DNA from: Hymenobacter ginkgonis
GTDB lineage: Bacteria; Bacteroidota; Bacteroidia; Cytophagales; Hymenobacteraceae
Assembly (NCBI RefSeq): GCF_009755225.1
Contig: NZ_WQKZ01000001.1
Location: 620,001-684,000, forward strand
Reading direction: 5' to 3'
DNA: 64,000 nt
The notes beneath the pieces are model-generated. The model was not told the DNA's origin and made no database searches. It saw nothing but the letters and a program-made list of their open reading frames with translations. The position numbers and the translations under genes are program-made. Positions 43,520 to 53,545 of this stretch are shown here, piece after piece (positions within the stretch are counted from its first letter, which is position 1; each line of letters opens with the position of its first letter).

Positions 43520-44848
43520 TCAATTGCTTCCTGCGTTCAGCACAGAGTTAGCGCGGTCGCCTACGCCCTCGGTGCGCGGGTTGGCCGGGTCGGTGAACCA
43601 GCGGCCATCTACCACAAACTTGTATTGCAGCGGGCCGGGCTCAACTTCTACCTCGGCTACCCAGGCATTGCCCTGGCGCGTAAGCAGGGTGGCCGTGGCC
43701 GACCAGCTGTTGAACGAACCAGCTACCGAAACTTGCTTGGCCTGGGGCTCGCCTTGTAGCATAAACCGTTGCTTAGCCAGCTTCGGCGGGTGCAGGGCCC
43801 ATTCTTGCAGTTGGCCCTGGAGCACGCCGCGCCAATCGGGCGGCGTGCCAGGGGAGGTAGCGATAGCGCGCAGCGCCAGCGCCTGTGCTGCGGGCAGGGC
43901 CAGCGGCAGGATGACCGTCGTATCAGGCCGCACGCCCACGCCTTCCCAGTTGGTGTGGGTGATGGGGTTGATGGCCCGGCCCACAGGCAGGAAAATGTCG
44001 AAATGCTCGCTGAGGCGGAACGTACCGCCCGGATTGGCCCCGCCGCCGCTGGCCTGGCCGATTAGCGTGGCGCGCTTTTGTGTTTGTAGGTCGTAGGCCA
44101 ATTCTTCAGCCCCAGAGAACGTATTAGGTCCAATGAGCACATAAAGGGGCTGGGTAAGGTAGCGCGGGCCTGGCACCTGGGTGTAGGTCCACGCCTGCTG
44201 CGTGCGGTTGCCCTCGCGCCAGTATAAGTCGTTGAGGTGGGTAGGCGCGGTAAAGAAGTAGCTGCACAGCAGCGGAATAGCAAATTCTGACGTAGCCCCG
44301 CCGCACTGGCGCAAATCCAGAATCAGGGCATCGGTATGGGCTAGGTAGTTTAGGGCCGCCACGTAGGAGTCGCCGGCTACGGCCGGGCTGGCCAGATACT
44401 TCAGGTTCAGATACCCAATATTGTAGCGCAGCACTGACAGGTCGAGAATGCCAAAATTTTCGCGGCGCATGCCTTCGCGCATGGCGGCCAGCTGCTGGGC
44501 TTCCTGCTCGGCGGTGGGCTTAGCATTCCAGACTTGGTCGGTGGGCACGCCCTCGGGGTGGTAGCCAATGTTGAGGTGCTTGTCGTGGGCCAAGGCGTAG
44601 AGGTCCGCAGTCAGGCGCTGGGCCAGGGCCTGGCCATCGGCGATGGCTTCGTAGGTACGCTGTTTTTTGCGTACCTGCTGCGCTAGGCGCTGGGCCATAT
44701 CGGGAAAAACGTACCGTTCCCGGAGAAGTTTGCTCGCCGTTTCCAGCATTTGCCGGCGCTCGGCGGGCGCTAAATCTTGCGCGGTGGCCGGTTGGTATGC
44801 CAAGAATAACAGACTCAGCAACCAGGTGATTGAAGCGAATGCGTACAT
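43520..44848 (-). CDS. S41 family peptidase fused to a glycogen-binding-like (CBM48) domain
   Basis: The protein has 442 residues from the ATG at 44848, which gives a signal peptide (WLLSLLFLAYQPATAQ). An N-terminal IRBP-type helical domain (residues about 25-120) precedes the S41 core. The core shows YLNLKYLASP, ALILDLRQCGG and the nucleophile loop IGPNTFSGAEELAY (Ser near 246). From about residue 370 a separate beta-sandwich begins (VSVAGSFNSWSATATLLTRQ; LQYKFVVDGRWFTDP). This is the AMP-kinase glycogen-binding/CBM48 pattern. The combination suggests a secreted tail-processing protease with a carbohydrate- or peptide-binding module. It sits alone on the minus strand. Confidence 0.9.
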   Translation of the reverse strand: MYAFASITWLLSLLFLAYQPATAQDLAPAERRQMLETASKLLRERYVFPDMAQRLAQQVRKKQRTYEAIADGQALAQRLTADLYALAHDKHLNIGYHPEGVPTDQVWNAKPTAEQEAQQLAAMREGMRRENFGILDLSVLRYNIGYLNLKYLASPAVAGDSYVAALNYLAHTDALILDLRQCGGATSEFAIPLLCSYFFTAPTHLNDLYWREGNRTQQAWTYTQVPGPRYLTQPLYVLIGPNTFSGAEELAYDLQTQKRATLIGQASGGGANPGGTFRLSEHFDIFLPVGRAINPITHTNWEGVGVRPDTTVILPLALPAAQALALRAIATSPGTPPDWRGVLQGQLQEWALHPPKLAKQRFMLQGEPQAKQVSVAGSFNSWSATATLLTRQGNAWVAEVEVEPGPLQYKFVVDGRWFTDPANPRTEGVGDRANSVLNAGSN

Positions 44849-45239
44849 GATAATCGGCTGTTTATCAAAAATACAAAAACTGTTCAATGAACCCAATGCC
44901 TTGCCTGCTAGCTATTTGCTGGATGTGGATTAAATGCTAGGCGTTGTCAGGCTGCATGGCAGCGTAGGAGTGCCCGCCCAAAACAGTGTTGATGAGGTAG
45001 CGTGGGCTGATGCTGTTGCGCCAGCCAATACCCAAGTTTTGGCAACGAGTTGTTGCTCGGGGCGGACGCGGGGGTAGGGGAGAAGCCGCTGCCGTTATGA
45101 TAAGAACCTAGAAGAATATGCCTTAGAGCTTCCTCTAATGTGCGCCGAGGTGCGGGGGGCGGCGCAGCCTTTCGGAAGAGATTATTAGCTCCCCGCCTCA
45201 CCCGTTGTGCAGTCGGAGCGTATAGCCGTCTTTTGCACC
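44849..45239. other. Intergenic region between divergent genes
   Basis: About 390 bp; it should contain the promoters of the S41 peptidase (minus) and the lipoprotein (plus). I cannot point to either, and see no other feature. Confidence 0.45.
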
Positions 45240-45974
45240 ATGGCGTGGGCTCCCCTTATTTCCTGGTCTAGGCGCTGCTACCCCCTACTGGCCGGCGCAC
45301 TAACCTTGGCTGGCCTAAGTAGCTGCTCGGTGGGGCGTATTCCGCAACTCGACGCCGGCTACTACCAACTCGGGCGCACCAGCGACTCGTTGCTAACGCG
45401 GGCCGTGGCAACTGGCCCAGGGCGCCGCTTCTACATCGAGCAGCCTACCCCCGATACCCTGCTGCTCTACTCACCCGCTACCCCCTTAGCGCCCCCTGTC
45501 CGCTACGGCCTGCGCCCCCAGCACCACGTACTGCTGCTGCACCGCGAATTTGACTTTGATATTTTTACCCTACCCTTCAAAGTGCGCCCCGGCCGGGAAG
45601 GGGTGCCGGTGCAGCTCAACACGACTTTCAATGCGGCCCTCTACGTCGGCCGCCGGCTCGATGGCTATCACCTCATCCGGCACCGCCTACCCACCGGGCG
45701 CACGACGCCCCTGATTCGCACCGTGGGCCTGGGCTACGGGCTGTTTACGGGCGTGGGCTCCTCCTTTATTACGGCCGACCTGACGCGGCAGCATGCCACA
45801 GTAGAGTACGAAGGCTTTGTGGTGCATGGCGGGGCCGCCGCCATTTATGATGCCCACGTGTTTAATCTGGGCGTGGCCGTCGGCGTAGACCAACTGCTGG
45901 GGCCGGACGCGGCCTATTGGCTCTACCAACGCAAGGCTTGGTTTGGGCTCCTGTTTGGCTTAAACCTCAATTAG
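45240..45974 (+). CDS. Lipoprotein of unknown function
   Basis: The protein has 244 residues from the ATG at 45240; a GTG at 45207 is less likely. The lipoprotein signal is PLLAGALTLAGLSSC. The mature part is largely beta (RPQHHVLLLHREFDFDIFTL; LNTTFNAALYVGRRLDGYHL) and ends in a glycine-rich hydrophobic region with membrane-like segments (LIRTVGLGYGLFTGVGSSFI). No family is recognised; an outer-membrane association is likely. Confidence 0.8.
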   Translation: MAWAPLISWSRRCYPLLAGALTLAGLSSCSVGRIPQLDAGYYQLGRTSDSLLTRAVATGPGRRFYIEQPTPDTLLLYSPATPLAPPVRYGLRPQHHVLLLHREFDFDIFTLPFKVRPGREGVPVQLNTTFNAALYVGRRLDGYHLIRHRLPTGRTTPLIRTVGLGYGLFTGVGSSFITADLTRQHATVEYEGFVVHGGAAAIYDAHVFNLGVAVGVDQLLGPDAAYWLYQRKAWFGLLFGLNLN

Positions 45975-46083
45975 CGCCCTTGGCAAATCAAGAAACAAGG
46001 CGGTAGTAGGCAGGGCCGAGTGGCTGCCTGACGCAGCTAGGCTGAGCCCTACCTACGCGGATGGGCCTGGGTAAGTAAACAGG

Positions 46084-46128
46084 AAAACGCACTACTAGGC
46101 ACTAGCGAAGTGCGCCTGCTGGCGTTTT
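46084..46128. terminator. Putative terminator hairpin after the lipoprotein gene
   Basis: AAAACGC and GCGTTTT flank an inner stem GGCACT...AGTGC. It lies about 110 bp past the stop of the plus-strand gene and 25 bp past the stop of the minus-strand kinase gene, so it may serve both. Confidence 0.55.
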
Positions 46129-46152
46129 ACGCGAGATGCCTCTACTAGGAGT

Positions 46153-48615
46153 TTAGGCAGGAAACGAAACTGTGAAGGTGGAGCCCTTCCCCAGCTCACT
46201 GTGCACGGCGATGGTGCCACCCGCATTCTCCACGATGCGCTTGACCATGTACAGGCCCACGCCCGAGCCCTCCACGTGCGCATGCAGGCGCTGAAATAGT
46301 GTGAACAGCTTATCCTGCTGCGGCACGCTCAGCCCCAGCCCATTGTCTTGAATTTCCAGGACGACTTTGTTTTCCTCGTGGTGGCAGCGCAGTTGCACCT
46401 GGGGCACGCGGGCGGGGTGCCGGTACTTGACGGCGTTACTAAGTAGGTTGTAGAGAATAGAGCGTAGATGTTGCGGCGCAAACTGCACGGTCGCCCCCGC
46501 GTCGATAGCCACCGTCAGCTGCGCGCTCGTGGCTTCGAGCAGCGGGGCTAAGTCTAGGCGCACGGCCTCAACAATGGTGGCCAAATCCACGGCCTGGTTG
46601 GGCTCGGTGCGCACCTGTTGCAGGCGGGTGAGGTCGGTGAGCTGAGCGATGGTGAGGCGAAAGCGCTCGATTGATTCCTGCATCATGCCTAGCACCCGCG
46701 GCACCAGGCCCGTCTGCTGGGCGGCGGTCGGTAGCTGCTTGCGCAAGAGCAGCAGCAGGCCTTCGATGTTAGCAATGGGCGCTTTGAGGTCGTGCGAGGC
46801 CGTGTAGATGAAGTTATCTAAGTCCACATTGGTGTGCGTGAGTTGCTGGTTCGTGCTGGCCAGCTCGGCCGCCATGGTCTGCGCCTGCCGGGTATTGGCT
46901 TCAGCCGCCTGCCTCGCGTTCACCAGCTCCGTCACGTCGGACAATAGGCTGTAAAAACCCACCACAACGCCGTGCTGGATGTCGGGAATAAAGCTGCCGT
47001 GGATATGCTTGATAAAGTCGGGCCGGTAGGGCATAGTCAGCTCAAACTCGACACGCTCGCCCGCCAGCGCCTGCCGCAGATACGGGTGCACCTGCGCATA
47101 GGCGGCCGGCGACACCAATTCGGGTGGGGTAAGGCCAACTATGTCGGCGGGAGAACGCTGAAACCAAGATTCATAAGCCTGGTTGGCAAACCGGTAGGTT
47201 AAGGTGCGGTCGAGGTAGGCAATGAGCACGGGCAGCGCATCGGTCAGCAGCCGCAACCGGTGGGCGCTGGCTTCGACCGCCTGGCGGGCCCGCACTTGCT
47301 CCGTGATTTCAAACGCAAAAACGATGAGCCCATCGATGCAATTGGCCGCATCGTAGCGGGCCTGGTAGACAAAGTTGAAGTACCGGTCTTCCAGCACGCC
47401 ATCGGTAGGGCGCACAAACTGTATGAGCACCTCGCGCCCTTCGAAGGTTATCCCCGTTTCGTATACCCCGCGTAGCATGGCCGGCACGGGCTGGCCCACT
47501 AGCTCGGGCATGGCTCCGAGCACGGGCTTGCCAATCAACTCCCGGCCGGGAAATAGCGCCTGGAACCCGGCGTTCACGAACTTAAAAACTAGCTCCGGCC
47601 CATCCAGCATACAAATACCGGCGGGCGCTTCTTCAAACAGTCGGGCCAGGCGCGCGCGCTGGCGCTCAGCCTCCATGTGAGCAGCATCGGCTTCTTGCGT
47701 GCGGGTGCGCACGCGAGTTTCCAACTCGTGGTTAAGTTGCTCGACTTGCCGCCGAGCCTGCACCTGCTCCGTCATGTCGTAGGAAAAGTCCAGCAGGCCC
47801 TCAATCTGGCCCTGTGCATTGCGCAAGGGGTGAAAAAACAAATTGAGAAACAGCTGCCGAGGCTGGCCGGTACCCGCCAAATCGAGCCACACTTCCAGCT
47901 CCTGCTGGTAGCTGGGCTCACCGGTTTGGTACACCTGGTCCATCACGGCCAGCACGCCTTGCCGCTCCGTTTCGGGCAGCACCTCGCGCAGCGAGCGGCC
48001 AGGCAAAGATTGGGTCGGAAAGTAGCGCTGGTAAGCGGGATTAACGAACTGATAGACGTGGTTGGGGCCGTAGTAGGTGGCTACCTGGGCAGGTAGCGCC
48101 ATCAGTACTTCGTAAAAGCGCTGGCGCTGGGCCTGGGCTTCGGCGCGGGCCGCTTGCTCAGCAGCTTGAGCCTCGCGCAGGGCTATTTCCACGAGGGTAC
48201 GCGGCTGGTCTTCGGCATCGGTAAAGCTGACGAGCAAACCCGCGTCCAAGCGGCGCGCCTGCGCGCGAATGTACTTGTCGTACCCGTCGGCCTGGTAAAA
48301 TTGCTCGAGTATAGCCAGCGCGCCGTTGGCCTCGAAGGCGTCGCGGTGGAAGGCAAAGGCGCCACTGGCCACGCTGCCCGGAAATTGCGCGAGGTAAGTG
48401 GTAGCGGGCTGCTCGGGCAGGCCCAGCATGCGCTGCGCAGCGGGGTTGAGGTAGCTGAAGTGAAAATCTGTTACGGTGGTGCCATCTGCTGCGTAAACGG
48501 GCAGGTAGTACACAACCCCATTGGGCAACTGCTGCAGCAATGCTGACAGGACGAGGTCAGCCGGTAGCCCAGTGAACAACGAGGAGGAAGAGATAGGAGC
48601 AGCAGGAGCATCCAT
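46153..48615 (-). CDS. Multi-PAS sensor histidine kinase
   Basis: The protein has 820 residues from the ATG at 48615 (MDAPAAPISSSSLFTGLPAD). It has four PAS-like modules in series: about 30-150 (FHFSYLNPAAQRMLGLPE), 180-305 (YQFVNPAYQRYFP), 330-445 (FKFVNAGFQALFPGRELIGK) and 455-585 (YRFANQAYESWFQRSP). A coiled linker and HisKA domain follow (FIYTASHDLKAPIANIEG; phospho-His near 606), then the HATPase with N box NLLSNAVKYRH and G boxes DNGLGLS and GSGVGLYMVK. There is no signal or transmembrane segment, so it is a cytosolic light, redox or ligand sensor. No response regulator is adjacent. Confidence 0.95.
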   Translation of the reverse strand: MDAPAAPISSSSLFTGLPADLVLSALLQQLPNGVVYYLPVYAADGTTVTDFHFSYLNPAAQRMLGLPEQPATTYLAQFPGSVASGAFAFHRDAFEANGALAILEQFYQADGYDKYIRAQARRLDAGLLVSFTDAEDQPRTLVEIALREAQAAEQAARAEAQAQRQRFYEVLMALPAQVATYYGPNHVYQFVNPAYQRYFPTQSLPGRSLREVLPETERQGVLAVMDQVYQTGEPSYQQELEVWLDLAGTGQPRQLFLNLFFHPLRNAQGQIEGLLDFSYDMTEQVQARRQVEQLNHELETRVRTRTQEADAAHMEAERQRARLARLFEEAPAGICMLDGPELVFKFVNAGFQALFPGRELIGKPVLGAMPELVGQPVPAMLRGVYETGITFEGREVLIQFVRPTDGVLEDRYFNFVYQARYDAANCIDGLIVFAFEITEQVRARQAVEASAHRLRLLTDALPVLIAYLDRTLTYRFANQAYESWFQRSPADIVGLTPPELVSPAAYAQVHPYLRQALAGERVEFELTMPYRPDFIKHIHGSFIPDIQHGVVVGFYSLLSDVTELVNARQAAEANTRQAQTMAAELASTNQQLTHTNVDLDNFIYTASHDLKAPIANIEGLLLLLRKQLPTAAQQTGLVPRVLGMMQESIERFRLTIAQLTDLTRLQQVRTEPNQAVDLATIVEAVRLDLAPLLEATSAQLTVAIDAGATVQFAPQHLRSILYNLLSNAVKYRHPARVPQVQLRCHHEENKVVLEIQDNGLGLSVPQQDKLFTLFQRLHAHVEGSGVGLYMVKRIVENAGGTIAVHSELGKGSTFTVSFPA

Positions 48616-48771
48616 AAAAAGGAGGGTGAGCAAAAAACCAGCGCATCCTGGCTTTTTTGCCAGCGGCAGCCCCTGCTGGTAGGGCACGTCTAGTAGCTAT
48701 CAAACAGGCCTTCAGCAAACGGCACGAAGAAACTGGGGTGCCGAGCGCCGGCGCCCCCGCGGCCGAATGCC

Positions 48772-49101
48772 TCAGGACATCGGGCCTACCGCGTCATAAA
48801 TCACTACTTTTTCCCAGTAGCTTGCATATTGGCGTCGAAACTCGTCGTGCAGCGGGTGCTGCTGATAGTTGAGCTCCGCGGCGGCGCTTTCAAAAAAGCA
48901 CAGCCACGAGTAGGTATACGTGCGGTCGATGACGGAGCGGTCGGTCGCGGCGGGGGTGCCAATGTGCGCCAGCTTGATGGAAGGAATGCCGCGTAGTAGT
49001 TGCAGGCCCTCCAGTAGCTGGGCGCGGTCGGCGTCGCTGGCCGTGGCGGGGGTGTAAAACAAGACGTGGTGCACGAAAACGTCAGGAGCGGAGGGGGGCA
49101 T
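48772..49101 (-). CDS. Dabb family (stress-responsive alpha/beta barrel) protein
   Basis: The protein has 109 residues from the ATG at 49101 (MPPSAPDVFVHHVLFYTPAT). The start of the ferredoxin-like fold shows the typical HHVLFY strand, then helix RAQLLEGLQLLRGIPSI, and ends ELNYQQHPLHDEFRRQY with the family's 'Y..HP.H..f' element. Such small dimeric barrels are often of unknown function. It lies about 160 bp upstream of the histidine kinase on the same strand. Confidence 0.88.
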   Translation of the reverse strand: MPPSAPDVFVHHVLFYTPATASDADRAQLLEGLQLLRGIPSIKLAHIGTPAATDRSVIDRTYTYSWLCFFESAAAELNYQQHPLHDEFRRQYASYWEKVVIYDAVGPMS

Positions 49102-49923
49102 AGGGCGAGTAGGGGCGGGAAAAGTAAGGTAGGGCAGTAGCAATACACTGCGGGCAACTCAGCGGCAAGCTACACCCCTAATCGGCCGCTCGCAAGTGCT
49201 AAGTTCAAGCCTATGCCGCCAGTCGGCGCTACTTTGTTCTAGTACTGCCGGTCTAGTACTGCCAGCGACAAGTCTACCCGGAGGCCGCAGCCATCTAGTC
49301 GCCCGTGCGCCGCTTGGTGGTAGGCAGTGCCTAGCACAGTACGCTAAACCTCGCGACTAGCCTGACTACCCAGTCCGGTACTACCCCTAGCATGCTAGCG
49401 CAGGTAGCCAAAACGGCGGTGCTGCTATTAGCAATTAGCAAGGCGGGCACGCTGCTAGCGGCAGCCAGCTAGAGTAACGAAGACTTTAGCCCGTTCGCGG
49501 TCAAGCATTTCCCGCCTCTGTATTAGCACTGTGCCGAATTGGCGCGGGTAGCTCGTTGTGAACTACTTGCTCCTGCTTGAGCTGCGTGAGCGACCACGTA
49601 TCGGCCTTAAACTAGCGTGTGAGTTTAAATAAATAAGCTAACTAATAGCTAGTCAGAGGATACGAGGATTTTATACTTTAATCGCATCTAATACCTAGCA
49701 CTGTAGATTTGAACACCTATATCCGCAGCTGGTAGTGCCCACCTAGCTGGTTACTAGCGAAGTGCGGTGGCCTGGAAGGTAGTTTAATGCGTGAGTTTTT
49801 GATTAATAAATAAGTATACTTGAGCTAAATTTTTCAGGTAGCATCTGGCCCGGCCCCGACGTAGCAGCTCCTACGGCAACTGGTCGTAGGATTCTTTTTG
49901 CCCTTCTATCCTCACTGCTTCAC
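49102..49923. other. Long intergenic region (820 bp)
   Basis: No convincing gene is seen in any frame. TCTAGTACTGCC occurs twice 14 bp apart (49238 and 49252), and the tetranucleotide CTAG is frequent. The last 250 bp are AT-rich and probably hold the promoter of the LuxR gene. Confidence 0.5.
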
Positions 49924-50592
49924 ATGACGGACGAACAGCTTATCGACCAAAAGATTGCCGAAATCGCTGCTACCGCCGACCAGTATCCCGCCGTCGTTAT
50001 TATCCACCATGTGCCTACGCGCACTGTGCGCTACCTCTCCGAATGGGGCCTGCGCCTGCTTGGTGCCACGCTGGAGAAACTGCGAGCACTGGGGCCTGAT
50101 TTCTCCCCCACGTATTTCAATGCGGTGGAGTCGGATGAGTACATGGCCCGCGTATTTCAGTTGATGTACGAAAACGAAGTCCCTGATGTACACACGTTTT
50201 ACCAGCAAGTGCGCACCACCGAACGGCCCGGCTGGAGCTGGTACCTGACTGCCATGCGCCGGCTGCTCACCAACGCGGAGGGCAATCCGCTGCTTGTGAT
50301 GGGGATGGCTGTTCCGTTGCATCCCGACAACCATTTCGCGGCCAAAGTGCAGCGTCTGATTGATGAAAACGATTTCCTGCGCCAGCACTCCGCTACTTTC
50401 TCGCGCCTCACGGCGCGCGAGCGCGAAATATTAGCGCGCCTTAGCCTTAGCCAAAGCTCGTCCGAAATCGCCGAAGCCCTGTTTATCTCGGACCAAACCG
50501 TGAATACGCATCGCCGCAATCTGCGCCAGAAACTGGGGGCCACCACCGCCTTCGAACTGGGCCAGTATGCCCGAGCGTTCGACCTGATTTAG
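49924..50592 (+). CDS. LuxR-type transcriptional regulator with PAS-like N-domain
   Basis: The protein has 222 residues. Residues about 15-150 resemble a PAS-like sensing domain (PTRTVRYLSEWGLRLLGATL; FYQQVRTTERPGWSWYL). From about 160 comes the LuxR/GerE helix-turn-helix: LTAREREILARLSLSQSSSE, then FISDQTVNTHRRNLRQKL. It is a single-component regulator with an unknown signal. It is convergent with the M14 peptidase gene, separated by a strong hairpin. Confidence 0.93.
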   Translation: MTDEQLIDQKIAEIAATADQYPAVVIIHHVPTRTVRYLSEWGLRLLGATLEKLRALGPDFSPTYFNAVESDEYMARVFQLMYENEVPDVHTFYQQVRTTERPGWSWYLTAMRRLLTNAEGNPLLVMGMAVPLHPDNHFAAKVQRLIDENDFLRQHSATFSRLTAREREILARLSLSQSSSEIAEALFISDQTVNTHRRNLRQKLGATTAFELGQYARAFDLI

Positions 50593-50627
50593 GTAGCAGT
50601 GGGTTGGCTACTGCCTAAATACGGAAT

Positions 50628-50660
50628 GAGGGGGTAGGCCACGCGTTGGCCTACCCCCTC
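50628..50660. terminator. Bidirectional hairpin between convergent genes
   Basis: The perfect 14-bp stem GAGGGGGTAGGCCA / TGGCCTACCCCCTC has loop CGCGT. It lies between the LuxR stop (50592) and the M14 stop (50740). It has no U tract. Confidence 0.7.
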
Positions 50661-50739
50661 AAAAGTCGCGTGGCAAATGCAGTTTAATTTTTGCCCGAAG
50701 CCTGATTTACCGGGCAAGAGCCGGTGCTGACAGCACCTA

Positions 50740-53385
50740 TTAATTTGCTTCTTCGGCGGTGGTAGGCGCAGCCGCACCTTCGGGCACATTCAGCAGCGTG
50801 CCTAGCAGCAAGGCATTACTGAGCAGGCGCGCAGTGCCGTGCCAGTAGGAACGAAAAACCGGGTCGTCGGCAAACAGCACCACGCGCCCCGCGCCTAACT
50901 TGCTGACTACCACAGCAGCCGAATTGCTGATTTTCTGCACGTTGCCCTTCGAAACGTAGCCGCTCACCAGCGGCTGGGCGGTGTAGCGTACTACCGTGGT
51001 GTACGGGTTGCGGCTAGGCTTCAAAAACGTAGTGCCGTTGCGGAATACGTATAAGTTGCGGCTGGTCAGGCCAAACGCAATGGGGTTGGTCAGGTCCACG
51101 TCGGCGCGGTAGATGGAGCCCGCAATGGCGCGGGTGCCTTCCTGCTCCTGGGTTACGAAGTCGGCGCGGCGCGTGGCAACGGAGCCTTTGGTAGCCGCCG
51201 TATCGGCCCAGCTCGTGCCAGCCGGGATGAGCAGCTTTTCAGTTACCAAGCCTTGCTTAAGGGCCCATTCTGAAGCATTTTTAATGGTAATGAGCGTGCC
51301 GCCCTCCTGCACCCAGCGGCGCAAGCGCTCCACGGTAGGGCGGTCGAGGGCGGTGTACACGCCGCCCACCAGCACCAGCGCCGAGTAGCGACCCAATGGG
51401 GCCCGGCCAAAGTTGCTTAGTTCAATCTTACTCAGCGGCAAGCCCAGCTGCTGGCTGGCGTGAAACCAGACCTCGCCCACTTCCGAGGCGTTGGTGCCAG
51501 TACCCACTAGCAGGGCCGCCTTGGCCTCGGGCACGGTGCGCACGTTGTTGCTACCCAGGTCAATACCGCCCACGCTAAAACCCGTGCTTACACTCGTAAA
51601 CGTGACCTGTGCGCGTTGCGCCACCCGGCTCACCACCCGAAATACCGAATCGGCGGGCAGCGCTTGCGCCGCTACCGGCACTACCAGCGTGCCGTAGCCA
51701 AAATCGGTTTTGCCGCCCTCCTTGGTGCCGGCGGCGAAAGGCTTGAAGGCTACCTTAGCCAGCACCCCCGCTTGCTGCAAAGCCACCAGTGCCTTTGGTG
51801 CATTATAATCAGACCACGGCAGCAGATAGGCGTAGCTCGACTGGCCGCCCACAACGTTGCCAGCCAAGGCTTTAGTAGCCGAAATGGGTGCGCCTTGCAC
51901 CAGCGTCGCCGCTTTCTGCTTGGCTACCGGCAGGCCGTAGGCGTGGGCGAGGGCCCAGCCCGTCACGTCGTAAAATACGCTGTCGTGAAAGGCCGTCAGC
52001 TCCTCAAAAATGGAGTTGACAATGCGGTACTGCGGCTGCACGGTGGGCACTACATAGGCCGCCCCTTTGGTAAAAGTCTGCTTATCCAGCGTCACGTTCT
52101 GGCCCAACTCGTGCACTTGCACGTGGTGCAAGAGCAACGTTTCGAGCAACTTGTTGGTGAGGGTAGGGTCTTGGGCGCTGCCAAACACGTAGGCTTTGGT
52201 CGGAAACTTACGGGCTTCCGTGAGGGCCGAAGTAAAGAAATCGCGCTGGGCTTTCAGGAATAACTCTTTTTCCTCCACCGCGCCGCGCACGGTGGCCAGC
52301 CCAGTGGCCACGTGGTTGCGGATGGTAAAAGGAAACTTCACCACGCCGTTGCTTCCCTCTTGGGCTAGCCCGCGCGAGCTGCCCACCTCAAACGTAATGC
52401 CTACCCCCCCTTCAAAATCGGGGTAGGTAGAGCCGTAGATGGGCGAGAGGTTATCAAACTGCTCCTTGGTCCAGTAGAGCGAGCCGAGCTGGTCGAGGGC
52501 GCTGGCAAAGTACTTGGCCAGGTGCACGTTGAGTACTTCATACGTCGAGCGCGGCACCAGGTCGTTTTCGGTACTGTGGGGCTTGGAGGGCTCGAAATAG
52601 TACGTGCCGTTGGTGCCCATCTCGTGAAAATCGATGAGCACGTTGGGGTACCACTCGTGGTAAAAAGCCATGCGGGCGCGGCTTTCGGGGTGCACTAGGG
52701 CCAGCCAGTCGCGGTTGAGGTCGGTGTAGAAGTGGTTGGTGCGGCCGCCGGGCCAGGCCTCGGTGTGCTCCCGGTCGAGCGGGTCGGTCACGGCCGGCCA
52801 CGACTTATTTTGGTCAAACCAGTGGGTAGCGCGGTCGCGGCCGTCGGGGTTTTCGAGCGGGTCGATGGTCACTACCGATTCGCGCAGCCAGCGCTGTGTT
52901 TCGGGGCTGCGCGAGGCCGTGAGGTAGTAGGCCAGCAGCAGGGCCGCCTCGCTGCTGCTGCTCTCGTTGCCGTGCACCCCAAAGTTGAGGCTCACCACCA
53001 CGGGCAGCTTGGCGTAGGCGGGCGCGGGTAGGGTAGGGTCGGTAAGCCCCCGCCGCTGCGCATGAATCTGGGGCAAATTCTGCTGGTTCTCAGTCGAGGT
53101 GATAGTCGCCACGAGTTGCGGGCGCTCCTCATAGGTAGTGCCAATGACACGGGTACTCACCTTATCGCTCACGCGGTCCAGCTCGCGCAGGTAGGCCACA
53201 ATTTGGTCAGAGCGGGTATAATGCGAGCCAATCGGGTAGCCCAAAAATTGCTCAGGCGTTGGGATGGCCGGGTCAAAATCTTCGGCCTTGGCAGCTGGGA
53301 AAAAGTAGCGGCTTTGGGCCGCTACGGGTGCGCCGGCCGCCAGCCCCACGGCTAGCAGCCCAGCAGTTAGGTAGTGCTTAAACAT
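50740..53385 (-). CDS. Secreted M14 family zinc carboxypeptidase
   Basis: The protein has 881 residues with a signal peptide (AGLLAVGLAAGAPVAAQ). The M14 catalytic domain is N-terminal. The zinc ligands are His138-x-x-Glu141 (NFGVHGNESSSSEA), with the third His in VLIDFHEMGTNG (near 265). NPDGRDR and the DLNRDW segment also fit the family. The C-terminal 450 residues are a beta-rich, class-I-amidotransferase-like region (LVLVGGVYTALDRPTVERLR). It lies 160 bp downstream of susD on the same strand, with no evident terminator between, so it may belong to the riboswitch-led operon. It would release amino acids from peptides for uptake. Confidence 0.93.
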   Translation of the reverse strand: MFKHYLTAGLLAVGLAAGAPVAAQSRYFFPAAKAEDFDPAIPTPEQFLGYPIGSHYTRSDQIVAYLRELDRVSDKVSTRVIGTTYEERPQLVATITSTENQQNLPQIHAQRRGLTDPTLPAPAYAKLPVVVSLNFGVHGNESSSSEAALLLAYYLTASRSPETQRWLRESVVTIDPLENPDGRDRATHWFDQNKSWPAVTDPLDREHTEAWPGGRTNHFYTDLNRDWLALVHPESRARMAFYHEWYPNVLIDFHEMGTNGTYYFEPSKPHSTENDLVPRSTYEVLNVHLAKYFASALDQLGSLYWTKEQFDNLSPIYGSTYPDFEGGVGITFEVGSSRGLAQEGSNGVVKFPFTIRNHVATGLATVRGAVEEKELFLKAQRDFFTSALTEARKFPTKAYVFGSAQDPTLTNKLLETLLLHHVQVHELGQNVTLDKQTFTKGAAYVVPTVQPQYRIVNSIFEELTAFHDSVFYDVTGWALAHAYGLPVAKQKAATLVQGAPISATKALAGNVVGGQSSYAYLLPWSDYNAPKALVALQQAGVLAKVAFKPFAAGTKEGGKTDFGYGTLVVPVAAQALPADSVFRVVSRVAQRAQVTFTSVSTGFSVGGIDLGSNNVRTVPEAKAALLVGTGTNASEVGEVWFHASQQLGLPLSKIELSNFGRAPLGRYSALVLVGGVYTALDRPTVERLRRWVQEGGTLITIKNASEWALKQGLVTEKLLIPAGTSWADTAATKGSVATRRADFVTQEQEGTRAIAGSIYRADVDLTNPIAFGLTSRNLYVFRNGTTFLKPSRNPYTTVVRYTAQPLVSGYVSKGNVQKISNSAAVVVSKLGAGRVVLFADDPVFRSYWHGTARLLSNALLLGTLLNVPEGAAAPTTAEEAN

Positions 53386-53545
53386 GTGCGTTTGTTTTTT
53401 TAAGAAAAAGAAGCGCTGCCTACCCCCAAAAAGTCCGTTATGCCGCGCTCAGCTACCGTGATTCATTCCCCTCAAGTTCCACCCAGAATAGGAAAAAACG
53501 GCCCTAGCGCTGCACAACGTCCTTTTTGGTTTGGCAGTTAGTATG

